Shown piece by piece: positions 1-9,984 of a stretch of DNA of 23,270 nt. Location: positions 1 through 23,270 of the forward strand of contig CAUDNR010000205.1 in assembly GCA_958430865.1 (NCBI GenBank), in the 5' to 3' direction. Position numbers and translations under genes: made by a program. The notes under the pieces are model-generated. The model was given only the letters and a program-made list of their open reading frames with translations. It had not been told where the DNA came from and searched no databases. This stretch comes from Entrophospora sp. SA101. Lineage: Eukaryota > Glomeromycota > Glomeromycetes > Entrophosporales > Entrophosporaceae. Each line of letters starts with the position of its first letter. Positions within the stretch are counted from its first letter, which is position 1.

Positions 1-2518
1 TGTTAAAATAAATAGATTAAGATTATGTTATGGGTGTCAAAAGAAGAATATATTAAATCCATTATATGAATTACTCATCAAACTAAATGAATCAAATGAA
101 TCAATTATTTCAAACAAATTCCTTGACACATTAAAAATAATAAAAGCTTGTGCCAGTTGTGCACATAGATATAATTATTATTATTTATTTTATGAATCAT
201 TAAATGAATTAAAAAAAATTTCAGAAGAATTAGATGATGAAGAAAATGAGGACAGGGAAGTAGAAATAATCCATAAATTAAATGATGAATTAAATAAATT
301 AGATGTTAAAATAAATAAAACAGTATTATGCGATAGTTGTCAAGAAGAAAAAATTTTCAACTCATTAAATGAATTACTCACCAAACTAAATGAATCAAAT
401 GAATCAATTAATTCAAATCAATTACTTGACACATTAAAAATAATAGAAGATTGTACCAGTTGTAAAAAATATATACCAAGATATAATTATTATTTATTTT
501 ATGTATCATTAAACAAATTAAAAATTATTTCAGAAGAATTAGGCAAGGAAGAAAATGAAGATAGGAAAACAGAAATAATCCATAAATTAAATGATGAACT
601 AATTAAATTAGATGTTAAAACAACTATAGTATTATGTGATGGGTGTCAAAAGGAGAATATATTTGACCCATTATGTGAATTGCTCACCAAATTAAATGAA
701 TCAAATGCATCAATTAATTCAAACAAATTACTTGACACATTAAAAATAATAGAAGATTGTACTGGTTGTAAAAAATGTGCACAAAAAAATTATTTTGATT
801 TATTTTATGAATCATTAAACAAACTAAAAAAGGACTTGGAAGAATTAGACAAGGAAGAAAATGAAGATAGGGAAGCAGAAATGATCCATAAATTAAGTGG
901 TGAATTAAATGAATTAGATGTTGAAATAAATAGAATAGCATTATGTCATGGGTGTCAAGAGAAAAATATATTCAACCCATTATGTAAATTACTCACAAAA
1001 CTAAATGAATCAAATGAACCAATTAATTCAAACAAATTACTTGACACATTAAAAATATTAGAAAATTGTACTGGTTGTAAAAAATATATACAAAAAAATA
1101 ATTCTGATTTATTTTATAAATCATTAAACAAATTAAAAAAGATTTCAGAAGAATTAGACAAGGAAGAAAATGAAGATAGGAAAGCAGAAATAATCCATAA
1201 ATTAAGTGATGAAATAAATAATATACATTACAAAATAGATGAAAGAGTATTATGTGATAGTTGTCAAGCAAAAAAAATTGGAAATAAAAAAATAGTTATA
1301 TTTCTTGATGAATGTAAACAAAATGCAGGCAATAGTAATTATATGAAATGGATTCCATTCAATAAATTTAAAAGCATTGAATACTTAGCTAAAGGTGGAT
1401 TTGGGGAAGTACACAAAGCAATGTGGATTACTGAAAATAGGATGGTTGTATTAAAAAAGTTATATAATTCCCATGATCAAATTTTAGATGTTTTAAAAGA
1501 GGTAAATATTGATCTATTATAAATGTTATTATTATTAATGTAAATGCTAATAATGAATATAATCATAATAATTTTAGTTAAAAACAAGTAATAAATTTGG
1601 ACGTTTTGTTAACAAATGTTATGGAGTTTCTAAAGATCCAAATGAGAATAATTATTCATTGGTATTTGACTATGCCCCAAATGGAGATTTACATAAAAAT
1701 TTATTAAAAAATTTCAAAGAAATTACTTGGGAACATAAAATTTATTCAATATATAAGATTTCAGAAGGGTAGGTTTTTTAAATTTATTAATTTTTATATA
1801 AATATGTAGTAAAATAATAATAATATATTGTTTTTTTTTATGAACTAGATTAAAGAAAATTCATGAAAGTAATTACATCCATCATGACTTGCACAGTGGT
1901 AATATTTTTTCATACTCTCTTAATTATAGCCGAATAGGAGATTTAGGATTATGTCAACAAGTAGTTAAAAAAGATAACCCAAATAAAATCTTTGGTGTAA
2001 TTCCATATCTGGCACCTGAAGTATTATCAAAAAAACCATATACAAAAGAATCAGACATTTATAGCCTTGGAATGATAATATGGGAGCATACTTCAGGGAA
2101 AAAACCTTTTCATGATAGAGAACATAACTCTCATCTCATATTAGATATTTTAAATGGGGTGAGACCTCAAATCACTGATGATACTCCTAAATTCTGTGCT
2201 GAATTGATCAAAAGATGCTGGGTTCATAATCCAGAAAATAGACCAACAGCTGAAGAAATTCATAATTGTTTTGGAAAATATTATTACTCATCTAAAAGAG
2301 AAAAAAAAATTATTAAATTAGCAGAAGCTAATCGACAAAAAATAATCAATTCAGAAAAATACTTGTTAGATACAAAAAATTATAAACACCACCCAGAATC
2401 ATTTTATACAAGTCGTCCACTAGATGAATCAATTCAGGAACTGTTAAATTGTTCATCAACTAGATCATATCAGGATAGTAATCTTCCTAACTTATTAATC
2501 TCAAAATATATTGGTTGA
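1..2518 (+). CDS. CxxC-repeat protein kinase, copy 1 (5' end outside window)
   Basis: The frame is open from base 2, and the start lies upstream of the window. Exons read 1-1501, 1578-1768 and 1849-2518, with GT-AG introns of 76 and 80 nt in phases 0 and 2. The visible N-terminal part is the tail of one repeat and then four full repeats of about 100 residues. Each repeat has a CxxC pair near its middle and another (consensus LCxxC) near its end, with leucine/lysine/glutamate-rich helix-like stretches between. The kinase domain follows: glycine loop AKGGFGEV, lysine in VVLKKL, HHDLHSGN catalytic loop, DLG in place of DFG, and APE. The catalytic Lys, Asp, Asn and metal-binding Asp are all present, so activity is plausible. 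Family knowledge: TKL-like kinases of this style are greatly expanded in Glomeromycotina. The role of the repeats is unknown; zinc binding or protein contact is inference. Confidence 0.85.
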
Positions 2519-2806
2519 TGGATGGTAATGATTGTTTATTATTGTTTGTTGTTGTTGTTGTTTTTGTTATTATTATTTATTATTATTATTATATATAAAA
2601 TCATTATGTAGCTTTCTCTTAGTTGAATAAACAAAATATTATCTTTTATTATTTAATTTTTCCATTACATGTTGAAATTAAGTACCAAGAAAACAAATGG
2701 AAACATCCCAATTTCCTTTTACTTTATATTATTATTTATTTAGATTATATATTTTATTTATATTATGTTATATTTATTTGTAAAATATCAACAAAAGATA
2801 ACCTTG
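616..2806 (+). repeat. Near-identical duplicated tract, copy 1
   Basis: This tract matches 19557-21747 at a constant offset of 18,941 bp. I see one mismatch by eye, at 1214 (A here, T there). Both introns and about 290 bp of 3' flank are included. Immediately left (base 615 and upstream) and right (base 2807 and downstream) mismatches and indels become frequent. Confidence 0.9.
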
Positions 2807-3627
2807 GTTGTATAAAAAAAGGAAGCCATTTTGGCCTTTTATAATTTCCATTTGTACTAATTATTGTATTAAAAATCATGGGATTTCATTAACAGAAAGA
2901 AATAATCCATACAAGAACCATCATCAAGCAAACTAATCGGGCACACTTGTTTTTAAACTCAGATAATAGAAATTACAACTAAAAAGAAATTGATTGATGA
3001 TATAAAATAATCACATTCCATCATTTCAATATAATCCTATTTTCTAAATTTCTTTGGTTTTTTCTTTTTTTTTTTCAGGCAGTTTTTCATGAACTCATCT
3101 AGATCCAATTAACCCAAACTTACTGAATTTATGACTACAGAACTTTCCATTGAAATTATGACCTTTAAAATTAATAATTTTCATATCACCTAAAAGTTGG
3201 TGAGATAAATTTACCAGTGTTAAATTTTAACACATGCAAGCATGCAAATAAGTGCAATTGAAAATACACATAAATACTCATTCATGTAAAGAATTATGTT
3301 GTAAGTTATTATTTCTAAGCAAGAACCAAACACGTTTTATATTTAAAGTAAATTTATGTTGTTTTTCATGGGTTAGATAAAAAAATCAATGGATGTTTTA
3401 AATTAAATAAAGAAGAAAATGTTGTTCTTTGTGAATCAGTTGTTTTTCATGGGTTAGAGGAAAAAATTAATTTTGTTTTAAATTTAAACAAAGAAAATTA
3501 ATGCAATTCTTTAGTTGTTCTTCACGAGTTAGAGAAAAATGCCAATGTTGTTTCAAATTTAAATAAAGAAAAAACATGTTATTTTTTATGAATCAATGAT
3601 TTCAGAGAAACATATAATGCAATTGTA
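2519..3627 (+). repeat. Kinase copy 1 3' flank, duplicated and non-coding
   Basis: No convincing gene is seen. After the stop come GTT/TTA-rich simple sequence (2535-2600), then flank shared with 21460-22923 of copy 2. From 2807 the two flanks differ by scattered substitutions, small indels, a 195-bp presence/absence block and a different number of minisatellite units. Homology stops at TA 3626-3627, exactly where the mariner element begins in copy 2. Confidence 0.8.
3353..3607 (+). repeat. Degenerate ~75-bp minisatellite, about 3.5 units
   Basis: Units of roughly 65-82 bp contain a TGTTGTTCTTT-like start, a CATGGGTTAGA-like middle and an AAATTTAAATAAAGAAAA-like end. They repeat three times, and a partial unit runs into GAATCAATGATTTCAGAG. 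The same family has more units in the copy 2 flank. Confidence 0.7.
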
Positions 3628-4273
3628 TCTTTGGAATTTTTTCATTGATCTATAATAAAACAAATCATCAATTTTTATTTAACTAGAACATATTACTTCT
3701 TCCTCAGTTATCTATCAGGGAGGGGATAAAAGAAGAGCCATGGATATTCTAGACTGGGCTATGTAGTTGTTCAGAGAACCAAAGCTTTGAAATCCAATCA
3801 AAGAAATAAAACAGAATCCATTAATCCTTCTGTCAGTTCTCAGGCCAAGTACCATTACATTAACTGTACAGTCTTGTTTTAAAGAGGATCATGGTATAAA
3901 AATGGTATTCTTTAGAAGAGATAGGAACTATTAAGGTAGTAACAGTAAAAAGTTTTATGATAAAAATAAGGATTCATGAGATTAGTCCATGGGTAAATAG
4001 CAAATTGTTAGTGTAGATGCTAGTAGTGGAGCCTAAGAAAAGGGATACATATCAAATAGTCTATGGGCTGTGTAGTTATCTGTCTTCCCTTCCTTGCAAC
4101 TCCACAAATGTGTTTTAATCTTGAACATATTTTTCAATCAAAATGAAATAAATATATGCTATCATACATAAAAATAACAATCAGTATGCATACAATATGC
4201 CCCATGTTATTAATATTTAATTAATTTGTTTGTTTGTTACTTTATTTAGCTCAATAAAAAGATCATTAATCCA
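3628..4273. other. AT-rich stretch with no supported gene
   Basis: No long reading frame, repeat pair or RNA gene is recognisable. A short frame around 3710-3765 (SVIYQGGDKRR-like) may be a coding remnant but is too short to call. Confidence 0.5.
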
Positions 4274-4510
4274 TTGACTTTTACAATTTTTTTTATCTTA
4301 ATGAATGACATTTTTAACAGGTATGATCAAAGGCCTATAATTGCAAAAGCTATAGGATTACAAACTTTAACAGATAATAAAATTGAAAATCATTTAAAAA
4401 ATACACAGCATTCCAACATCCACGTTCATATCTTACAAAATTATATTCAAGAATGGATGTGGTAAACCTGATAAAAATGATTTCACAACTTCTCTTCATC
4501 GGCTGTGTTA
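4274..4510 (+). pseudogene. Decayed coding fragment, unknown family
   Basis: A reading frame from about 4322 (YDQRPIIAKAIGLQTLTD...) follows an acceptor-like TTTTTAACAG and stops at TAA 4463-4465. Shifting the frame near the stop, the sequence continues coding-like as CGKPDKNDFTTSLHRLCYI up to the 8-bp target-site duplication of the MITE at 4511. This suggests a gene fragment with a frameshift, later interrupted by the element. I do not recognise the protein. It could be one exon of a gene whose other exons are lost. Confidence 0.35.
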
Positions 4511-4518
4511 CATATAAT

Positions 4519-4732
4519 CAGTGTTGTGCAAATGGAACATTGTAATGCTATTGGAATGTTCCAATGTAGATCTTCAATTGATATTAACCAATAAAATTCG
4601 TGTGTATGACACTATAATTGAATTTCATTGGTTAACTTCATTGGAACCACATTTGGAATGTTCCAATTCCAATTGGAATTTATTAGAATGCTCCAATGAA
4701 ATTTTATTGGAACCATAAATGGCACAACACTG
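4519..4732 (+). mobile_element. hAT-like MITE, copy A, with 8-bp target-site duplication
   Basis: The element is 214 bp, begins CAGTGTTGTGC and ends with the exact inverse GCACAACACTG. It is flanked on both sides by CATATAAT (4511-4518 and 4733-4740), a perfect 8-bp direct repeat. CAG...CTG ends with 8-bp duplications are characteristic of the hAT superfamily. It has no coding capacity, so it would depend on a transposase elsewhere. The inside is rich in TTGGAACATTCCAA-type palindromes and could fold back on itself. A second copy lies inverted at 10883-11093. Confidence 0.8.
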
Positions 4733-4740
4733 CATATAAT

Positions 4741-4820
4741 CAGTGTTGTGCAAAGCATAGTGGAATTTTGTTTTTGATCGACATTCGAAATTATCACGTT
4801 ACACGACCTGCACAACCCTA
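4741..4820 (+). mobile_element. Possible second hAT-like mini-element abutting copy A
   Basis: Directly after the right target-site duplication of copy A the sequence again reads CAGTGTTGTGCA. About 80 bp later it reaches TGCACAACCCTA, an imperfect inverse of that end. The 8 bases after it (CGCATAAA) do not match CATATAAT well, so the right boundary is uncertain. Its interior (AGCATAGTGGAATTT ... AATTATCACG) recurs beside MITE copy B at 11093-11121. Confidence 0.4.
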
Positions 4821-4979
4821 CGCATAAAAACATTATTGAAATGTTAAAAAGTAATTAATCTTGAATCAATATACATGAATGGATGAATGAATGTATTATC
4901 TTTTAAAATTCAAAGAATATAAACAATTATTTTTAAAAAAATTCATTTTATAAGAATCCACATGTTAATAATTTATTGA

Positions 4980-5405
4980 CAAGCATATTCAAAACAAATA
5001 GAGCTTGATGATTATACTGGTCGTCAGTTTTATCTGGTAAGTTTAATATAAAAATTTAAAAAAATTATACATATAATTATTGAAAATTTCAACCACCAAT
5101 GGATCAATTGATCATTTATTTAAACATATTAATAGGATTGCTAAAACTTGAGATAAATATGATGGTGATTTTATCTCAAGGTCAAAAAGATTAAGATATA
5201 TCTTAAAAGCAATTTACGAATTTACGATTGATCAATTTAAATACCAGAACTTACATATCAAACAGTGTATTCACAATCTCCAGAGCTTGGAAATTCTAAT
5301 GATGTTTTGTGTCCGTCATGTAATGTGATAATTTTGAATGTCAGTCCAAATCAAAAGCCTACCATTACTATGTTTAATGCTGCCGTTTCTTTGTCACTAT
5401 CATGA
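4980..5405 (+). pseudogene. Scattered coding-like fragments, unknown
   Basis: Two short stretches read like exons. One ends SKQIELDDYTGRQFYL at a GTAAGT donor near 5038. The other runs from about 5243 to TGA 5403-5405 (PELTYQTVYSQSPELGNS..., including a CPSC pair). A stop codon precedes the second, and the sequence between is AT-rich and in broken frame. The 3' end overlaps the opposite-strand remnant at 5351, so the last residues may be a shadow. Possibly the same dead gene as 4274-4510; no family recognised. Confidence 0.25.
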
Positions 5406-6215
5406 TCTATATCCCGAACCTCAACATCTCGGTAATTGTACATTGGTGGTTTGCCCTTGTTGTTCACCCGGTCCATCGCATTGATCAATGCTTCTGTTCT
5501 CAATACCTTTTTTTGTTTGCTGCTTCTTCCTTATCGCACCGTGCTCGTGATCTTTCATTCAACAACGAGTTTGATGATGTTGTTGCATTCGTCAGTGTTG
5601 AGGATGACGACGGTGTTGATTTTTTTGCTGATGATCTGTTGCTCAAATATTTTCTTGGCCTTGATGATTGAGGCTTTGCTTTGTGTCATTCGAGACCGTA
5701 TAGGTACACAGGATCATCAATTTGTTACAGTGAACGAATTGTAGACATTCCTCTCTGTGATGAAGTAGTTTTGCTGATCTCGTTCTCCCTTTGCTTGTCC
5801 TCCTCTTTGCAGGGAAAAGAGAAAGAGATGCTACCAGCAGATCGTTCGCGTCGGACCATTCAATCGCTTGAACAACAGTCACCTATGCAAAGAAAAATGT
5901 CATTTGATACATGTTTAATAAAACCATTTAAAACACATATTAATCAATATACTTTCATATGTCGACGAAATGAACGATCGTAAAAAAAACACTTACGAAT
6001 AATTCAGATCCAACGTTAAGGAACTTTCCAACCATCAACATGACCATGTTCCCTCTGATTCCTTGAATCATATCTTCAGAGCTCCTGCCAAAACAATTTG
6101 AAGTTTAACTTTCATTGACATCCTGCCATATACAATAACCGTGTAAACCTTCTCACTACTCACAGTCTTGACGAGTGCAACCAACGATATGATAGAGGCC
6201 TTTTTTTTAAAAAAT
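5351..6215 (-). pseudogene. GC-richer broken multi-exon gene, unknown family
   Basis: The base composition is visibly less AT-rich than the surroundings. Reading the minus strand, an exon before 5996 (GIRGNMVMLMVGKFLNVG...) ends at a GTAAGTG donor. A 114-nt intron (5883-5996) closes with TTTGCATAG, and the next exon begins VTVVQAIEWSDAND. A shifted frame from ATG 5859 then reads as a charged, Ser-rich protein with two in-frame stops (TAA, TGA). At a seven-base homopolymer (5508-5514) the frame shifts again into a tail ending DKETAALNIVMVGF (stop 5351-5353). Good splice sites but broken frames indicate a dead gene. It may be a foreign or transposon-borne gene; homopolymer errors in the assembly could explain part of the damage. 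Confidence 0.45.
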
Positions 6216-6866
6216 AAGGCAAAAAAAGATGATTATATGGGGTTTGGACAATAGAAACGGATCATCTATGTTTCAAGATTGAAGACATCTCAAAATTTTA
6301 TTAAGCAAAGTGGGTATATTTTCTAAGCCAAAAATTCTCTACATGAAGAGTTACATATAGCAATGGTATTAACTCAAAATTGCTTTTTCACAACATCACG
6401 TTTGTGATTATATACACACAACTAGGATGACAAAGAAAATATTCTATTATAGAACAATATGACACCAATTATAATTATCCAGGATCCTCCTTAATTAACA
6501 CTGATGATGATTTGAGGCTAGTTCGCAAAGTTTAAAAGTGCAAGTCATTGGGCGGTGATAATCATCAAGGATATTGAATTGAAAGGAAAGAAATTGGATA
6601 AAAAACTGAGGAATATGTTTTGCCTACCAAAAAATAGCTTATTGATAATTACAAAGATGAAAAGAAAAAAATATTGATAAAGCTATTTAAAAAGCAATTA
6701 AGAAAGAACAATTTACCATCTAAAAACCAAAATAGAAAAACCTTATCAGCAAAGTGATACTCCAATTATCTGTTGAACAATTAAAAAGTAATACAAATGT
6801 TTTACTTTGCCACACACACATATATATATATTAAAAATTTAAAAGATTTGACCAGTTTGAGGTACA
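6216..6866. other. AT-rich stretch with no supported gene
   Basis: No gene is supported. A roughly 50-codon plus-strand frame around 6525-6690 (Lys-rich) is the only candidate and has no start or splice signals. A short CACACACATATATATATA tract lies at about 6813-6830. Confidence 0.5.
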
Positions 6867-7030
6867 TTAATATGCAAGCATAAACTTCACAGTTCCATAC
6901 CAATATTGATCGCAAAACTTTGAAGAAATCTCGTTTTTTTGCATTGTTACTGCTGGTTTTTCCTCCCTTTGATTATTTGAGTCATACATAAAATCTGGAT
7001 GGAGATCCTTAACTATTGCTGATGTATAGT
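6867..7030 (-). CDS. Candidate alternative last exon of the membrane-protein gene
   Basis: After an acceptor (AATTTTAG) the minus strand stays open for 54 codons ending in TAA (YTSAIVKDLHPDFMYDSN ... GTVKFMLAY). No donor at the end of the 405-residue frame fits its phase. The GGTAAGG donor at 7697, inside exon 3, fits exactly. Joining 7714-7698 to this exon gives a 297-residue protein that lacks the second membrane pair. It could instead be the last exon of a separate lost gene. Confidence 0.4.
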
Positions 7031-7209
7031 CTAAAATTTATAGAAGATGATTAATTAATCAATAATATCATCATTTTATTCATTCATTATTTTGTGGTCT
7101 TTAAAAATACAAAAGTGCATATATGTGTATCTATCTATATATATGAGTGTGATTTTTCAAGCGCGTTGTTACAAATAAATAAATAAATAAATAATAAATT
7201 CTAATGATT

Positions 7210-8656
7210 CTAATAAACCAAAAATTCAAAAGCAACTTCCTTTTGCCAAGTTCCGATATTTTTCACTAGGTACATGCTTGGACAAAAAAAACACAATGCA
7301 AATGGTAAAGAAAATGTTATAGATATAACCGAGATTATGAATGTGAGTATTGAGAGAGAGATTTTAAATATTAAAAAATATATTAAACATCTCCATGTAT
7401 ATTCATCTGCAATGTAATTCAATGTTGATTTAAGAAAATTTGATACTAATGAATAAAATGAATAATTATTATTAGTTGTTGATGATGATGAAATGGAATT
7501 AATGATTACTGAATTATCTAAACAAAATACTGGTGGATAATAAATTTGATAATATCTATTCTCATGGTAAAACTTTGGTTGTCCTCCAAAAAAACTTTGG
7601 GTTGCGAGTTCTATACGAAAGGTAGAAAGTATCAAAGTGAGTTTTTCTTGAGTCAAGTCAATCAAAAAACCATTATATAAAAAGCGATTAACCTTACCAA
7701 TACGACCTAACATTCTTTAAAAGTAATGATAGCATTAATTATAACAATAACATAAATAAATAAAATAAAATAAAATAAAATAAAAAAAATAAATACTAAT
7801 ACTTTCATACCTGTAAGATGCTGCTGTTATCAAGAAAATTATATACGCTAGTGGCGGATTTAATAAACTCACCAAACAAACAACACTGGTTACTATTACC
7901 CACGAAAAACAAAAAAATCCAAATGGCAAAGAAAAAAATATTAAATAAATTAAACAACCCCATGTTTTTAATTCACAAGGTGCAAAACAACAAGAATCAT
8001 CCTCATCTAATTCTTGTTGAAACCTAGATGTTATATCTCCTCCTTGCAAAAAGTTCATTCTCGCCCCATGTCTTCCAGACATTCTATTTAATGATAGCGA
8101 TGAAGATGTCGATGAGAGTGGTTGAGATATAGTTGAATTGAATATTTGAAAAAAAGGATTATTATTTGAAACTGCAATTGATGATGATAGTGGCTGAGGT
8201 GGTGAATAAACTAAAGGTGCATGCATATTGGCATTGTGATATGACGAAAGTTGAGGAGTAATTCTCATTGTAGAAAGAAAGGATGTGGTTGATAAGGAGG
8301 ATCTTGAAAGGTCATTGTGATTAGGTGGTTGTGATCGTGAATTGTGCGAGACAATTTGCTGGCCATAATTATTTGAAGAATTAACAGCTTGATGTCTATT
8401 TTGAACTACACTGTTAGTTACAAGCGGGTATTCTGAATACTATATTTATTATTTATTAAACAAAAAAATTAAAAAGAAATTTGAAACGTTCATTAGTTTT
8501 ATAAGAAATAAATTAACCTGAAAATCGAATAAATTAACATTTACTATCAAATAAATAATTTATAATCGTTACAGGAGGTGGTGGTTCATTCAGTATCTCA
8601 TCGTTCGATAAGAGTTCTTCTTCAGTATAAATAGTTCTTTCAATTGCTGGCGGCAT
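7210..8656 (-). CDS. Membrane protein with two sensor-like two-helix domains
   Basis: Exons (minus) 8656-8573, 8439-7811 and 7714-7210 join in frame through GT-AG introns to 405 residues (start MPPAIERTIYTEEELL). Residues 1-185 are polar, rich in Ser, Asn, Gln and Pro, and probably disordered. Residues about 188-235 (TWGCLIYLIFFSLPFGFF...) and about 345-388 (TWRCLIYFLIFKISLS...) are each a pair of membrane helices. The two blocks resemble each other, including the stretch after them (RIGKVNRFLYNGFL and NIGTWQKEVAFEFL), so the protein carries an internal duplication. The W-x-CLIY-type block recalls the putative 'sensor' domain family (Pfam PF13796); that match is from memory and tentative. No enzymatic motif is seen. 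A membrane anchor or sensor role is inference. A strong internal donor in exon 3 permits a shorter isoform (see 6867-7030). Confidence 0.7.
7755..7794. repeat. (AAAAT)n microsatellite inside intron 2 of the membrane-protein gene
   Basis: Several perfect AAATA-type pentamer repeats lie between the 7811 donor and the 7714 acceptor. A similar AAAT-type tract lies at about 7177-7195, downstream of the stop. Confidence 0.7.
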
Positions 8657-8939
8657 TTTAAAAATAAGAATATATAAAGCAGATTGTGAACATTATAATA
8701 ATATGGGTTCAAAAATTACGTGTCACAAAAATATTGGATGCTGCACAAAAAAAATAATTTGTACGAGCACTTTCAATAGTAATAGTAATAGTACTTATAG
8801 AGCGGATTTCTACGAAACTGTCAACATTGAATATTTGTACGAAAAGTAGAAAGTTTTTTTCCGTATATAATTACCCATTCCTTCATTAATCAACTTTTCA
8901 CAAATAACTTTTTTTTTTTTTTGCTTCCTTCCCAGCAAA
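8657..8939. other. Intergenic region between divergent reading frames
   Basis: This is the presumed promoter of the minus-strand membrane-protein gene. It is AT-rich with an AGTAATAGTAATAGT tract (8776-8794) and a 14-base T run near 8910. No specific motif can be assigned. Confidence 0.4.
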
Positions 8940-9196
8940 ATGAGTTCAATTATTCCCGTTAAATGTAACCAAAAAAAAAAAAACTAGAAAATGGAAAAAT
9001 TCAATACAAGTCAGGATTTCTCGTAGCACTTTTACCGTTTTCGAAAATCATAGGAATATTCTTGACTTCGTACGGAAAATGTGAAAGAATTAACGAAATA
9101 TTGAGACGTTTCAAGTTCGCTACCGCAGAGGAATACGCACGGGGAGCAATCGATGAAGATGTAAACTGTCGTTCTTCTGTGTTTAGCTCGCAATAA
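8940..9196 (+). pseudogene. Small reading frame split by an A13 run
   Basis: ATG 8940 opens MSSIIPVKCNQKKK and runs into a run of 13 A (8971-8983), after which that frame stops at TAG. A different frame from the A-run (LENGKIQYKSGFLVALLPF...) stays open for 71 codons to TAA 9194-9196 and ends EDVNCRSSVFSSQ. With two A fewer or one more the two parts would join to a protein of roughly 84 residues. I do not recognise it. The opposite strand also has a 74-codon frame over 9001-9225, so the coding strand is not certain. Confidence 0.3.
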
Positions 9197-9225
9197 CAAT
9201 AAGAATGGCAGTAATGAGAGAACAT

Positions 9226-9774
9226 CTACCGAGATGAGTATAAGGATAAACCTTAATTCAGACAGTGCTAGGAATTTGGTTTATGTAGTTAGCCTATATT
9301 TCAAAAAGAAAAATAGAGAAAAGCTTTTCTTGAATAAACTAGATATTTCCTTTTCATATAACGGAAATAAAATAACCTAATAAACTATTTGAAGCGAAAA
9401 TTTCATTGATATTATACATTCAATCAAGGTTCTACTAAAATACAATAATAAATCTTTCTCCCGCTATTCAGAAAGTGGTGAAAGTCTATAGAAGGATTTT
9501 AAACACTCGTTTAATAAAAAGGCTGGGCTAAATTCGAGCTTTTATTTAACAAAATGATAGTTGAAACCCATAAGTTACGAAGAAGTTGCTATTTGCTAAG
9601 AAAAACCAATCCTAGGAAGAAAACAATCAAAACAATTCAGGCTAAAAGATTGAGATTGATAATGACCATTGATGATAATAAAAAATAGTATAGATACTTT
9701 TATCTACCCGAATGACCAGAGAAAAAGTAATGCTCATAAATGGCTTCCCATTGTAATTTCTCGAGTATAGGGAC
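9226..9774. other. Non-coding stretch, nothing recognised
   Basis: No open frame of useful length, repeat pair or RNA-gene signature is seen on either strand. Confidence 0.5.
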
Positions 9775-9984
9775 ATTCAGTATGGTATAACTCTTGCAAA
9801 ACGTATGGTATGGTATTGTATAAGTGTAATAAAATGGTTGTATACCAATGCTTAAATCTAACATACTTCCCTTCACACCCACCAAAAAAGGATTTAGAAT
9901 AAAATTTTGTGTGACTTGGTATGGAAAAATATGGGCTATACCATACCATACCATACGTTCTGCAAGAGTTATACCATACTGAAT
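9775..9984. repeat. 210-bp foldback element with 42-bp arms
   Basis: The left arm 9775-9816 (starts ATTCAGTATGGTATAACTC) is the inverse complement of 9943-9984 with one mismatch. A 126-bp spacer lies between. The inner arm ends are GTATG/TATGG repeats. Perfect target duplications are not evident, though GTAATTTCTC occurs just outside both ends (9753-9762 and 9995-10004). No coding capacity. It is likely a MITE or foldback element of unknown family. The minus-strand frames at 9700-10012 are by-products of the arms. Confidence 0.75.

Noticed and set aside
714..1271. Minus-strand frames of 75 and 82 codons (and the twins at 19655-20212)
   Set aside because: They are antisense shadows of the kinase repeats, hydrophobic only because they oppose Lys/Glu/Asn codons.
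2623..2844. 73-codon frame after kinase copy 1 and its twin at 21564
   Set aside because: It has no ATG-led coding character, is Tyr/Ile-rich as expected of AT-rich flank, and its end differs by frameshift between the copies.
5402..5744. Two overlapping plus-strand frames (89 and 102 codons)
   Set aside because: They oppose the minus-strand remnant, whose splice sites and Ser/Lys-rich text are more convincing. The Asp-rich plus frame is what TCA/TCG-rich antisense would give.
9001..9225. Minus-strand 74-codon frame with a faint resemblance to a short-chain dehydrogenase
   Set aside because: The resemblance needs gaps and no cofactor glycine motif is present.
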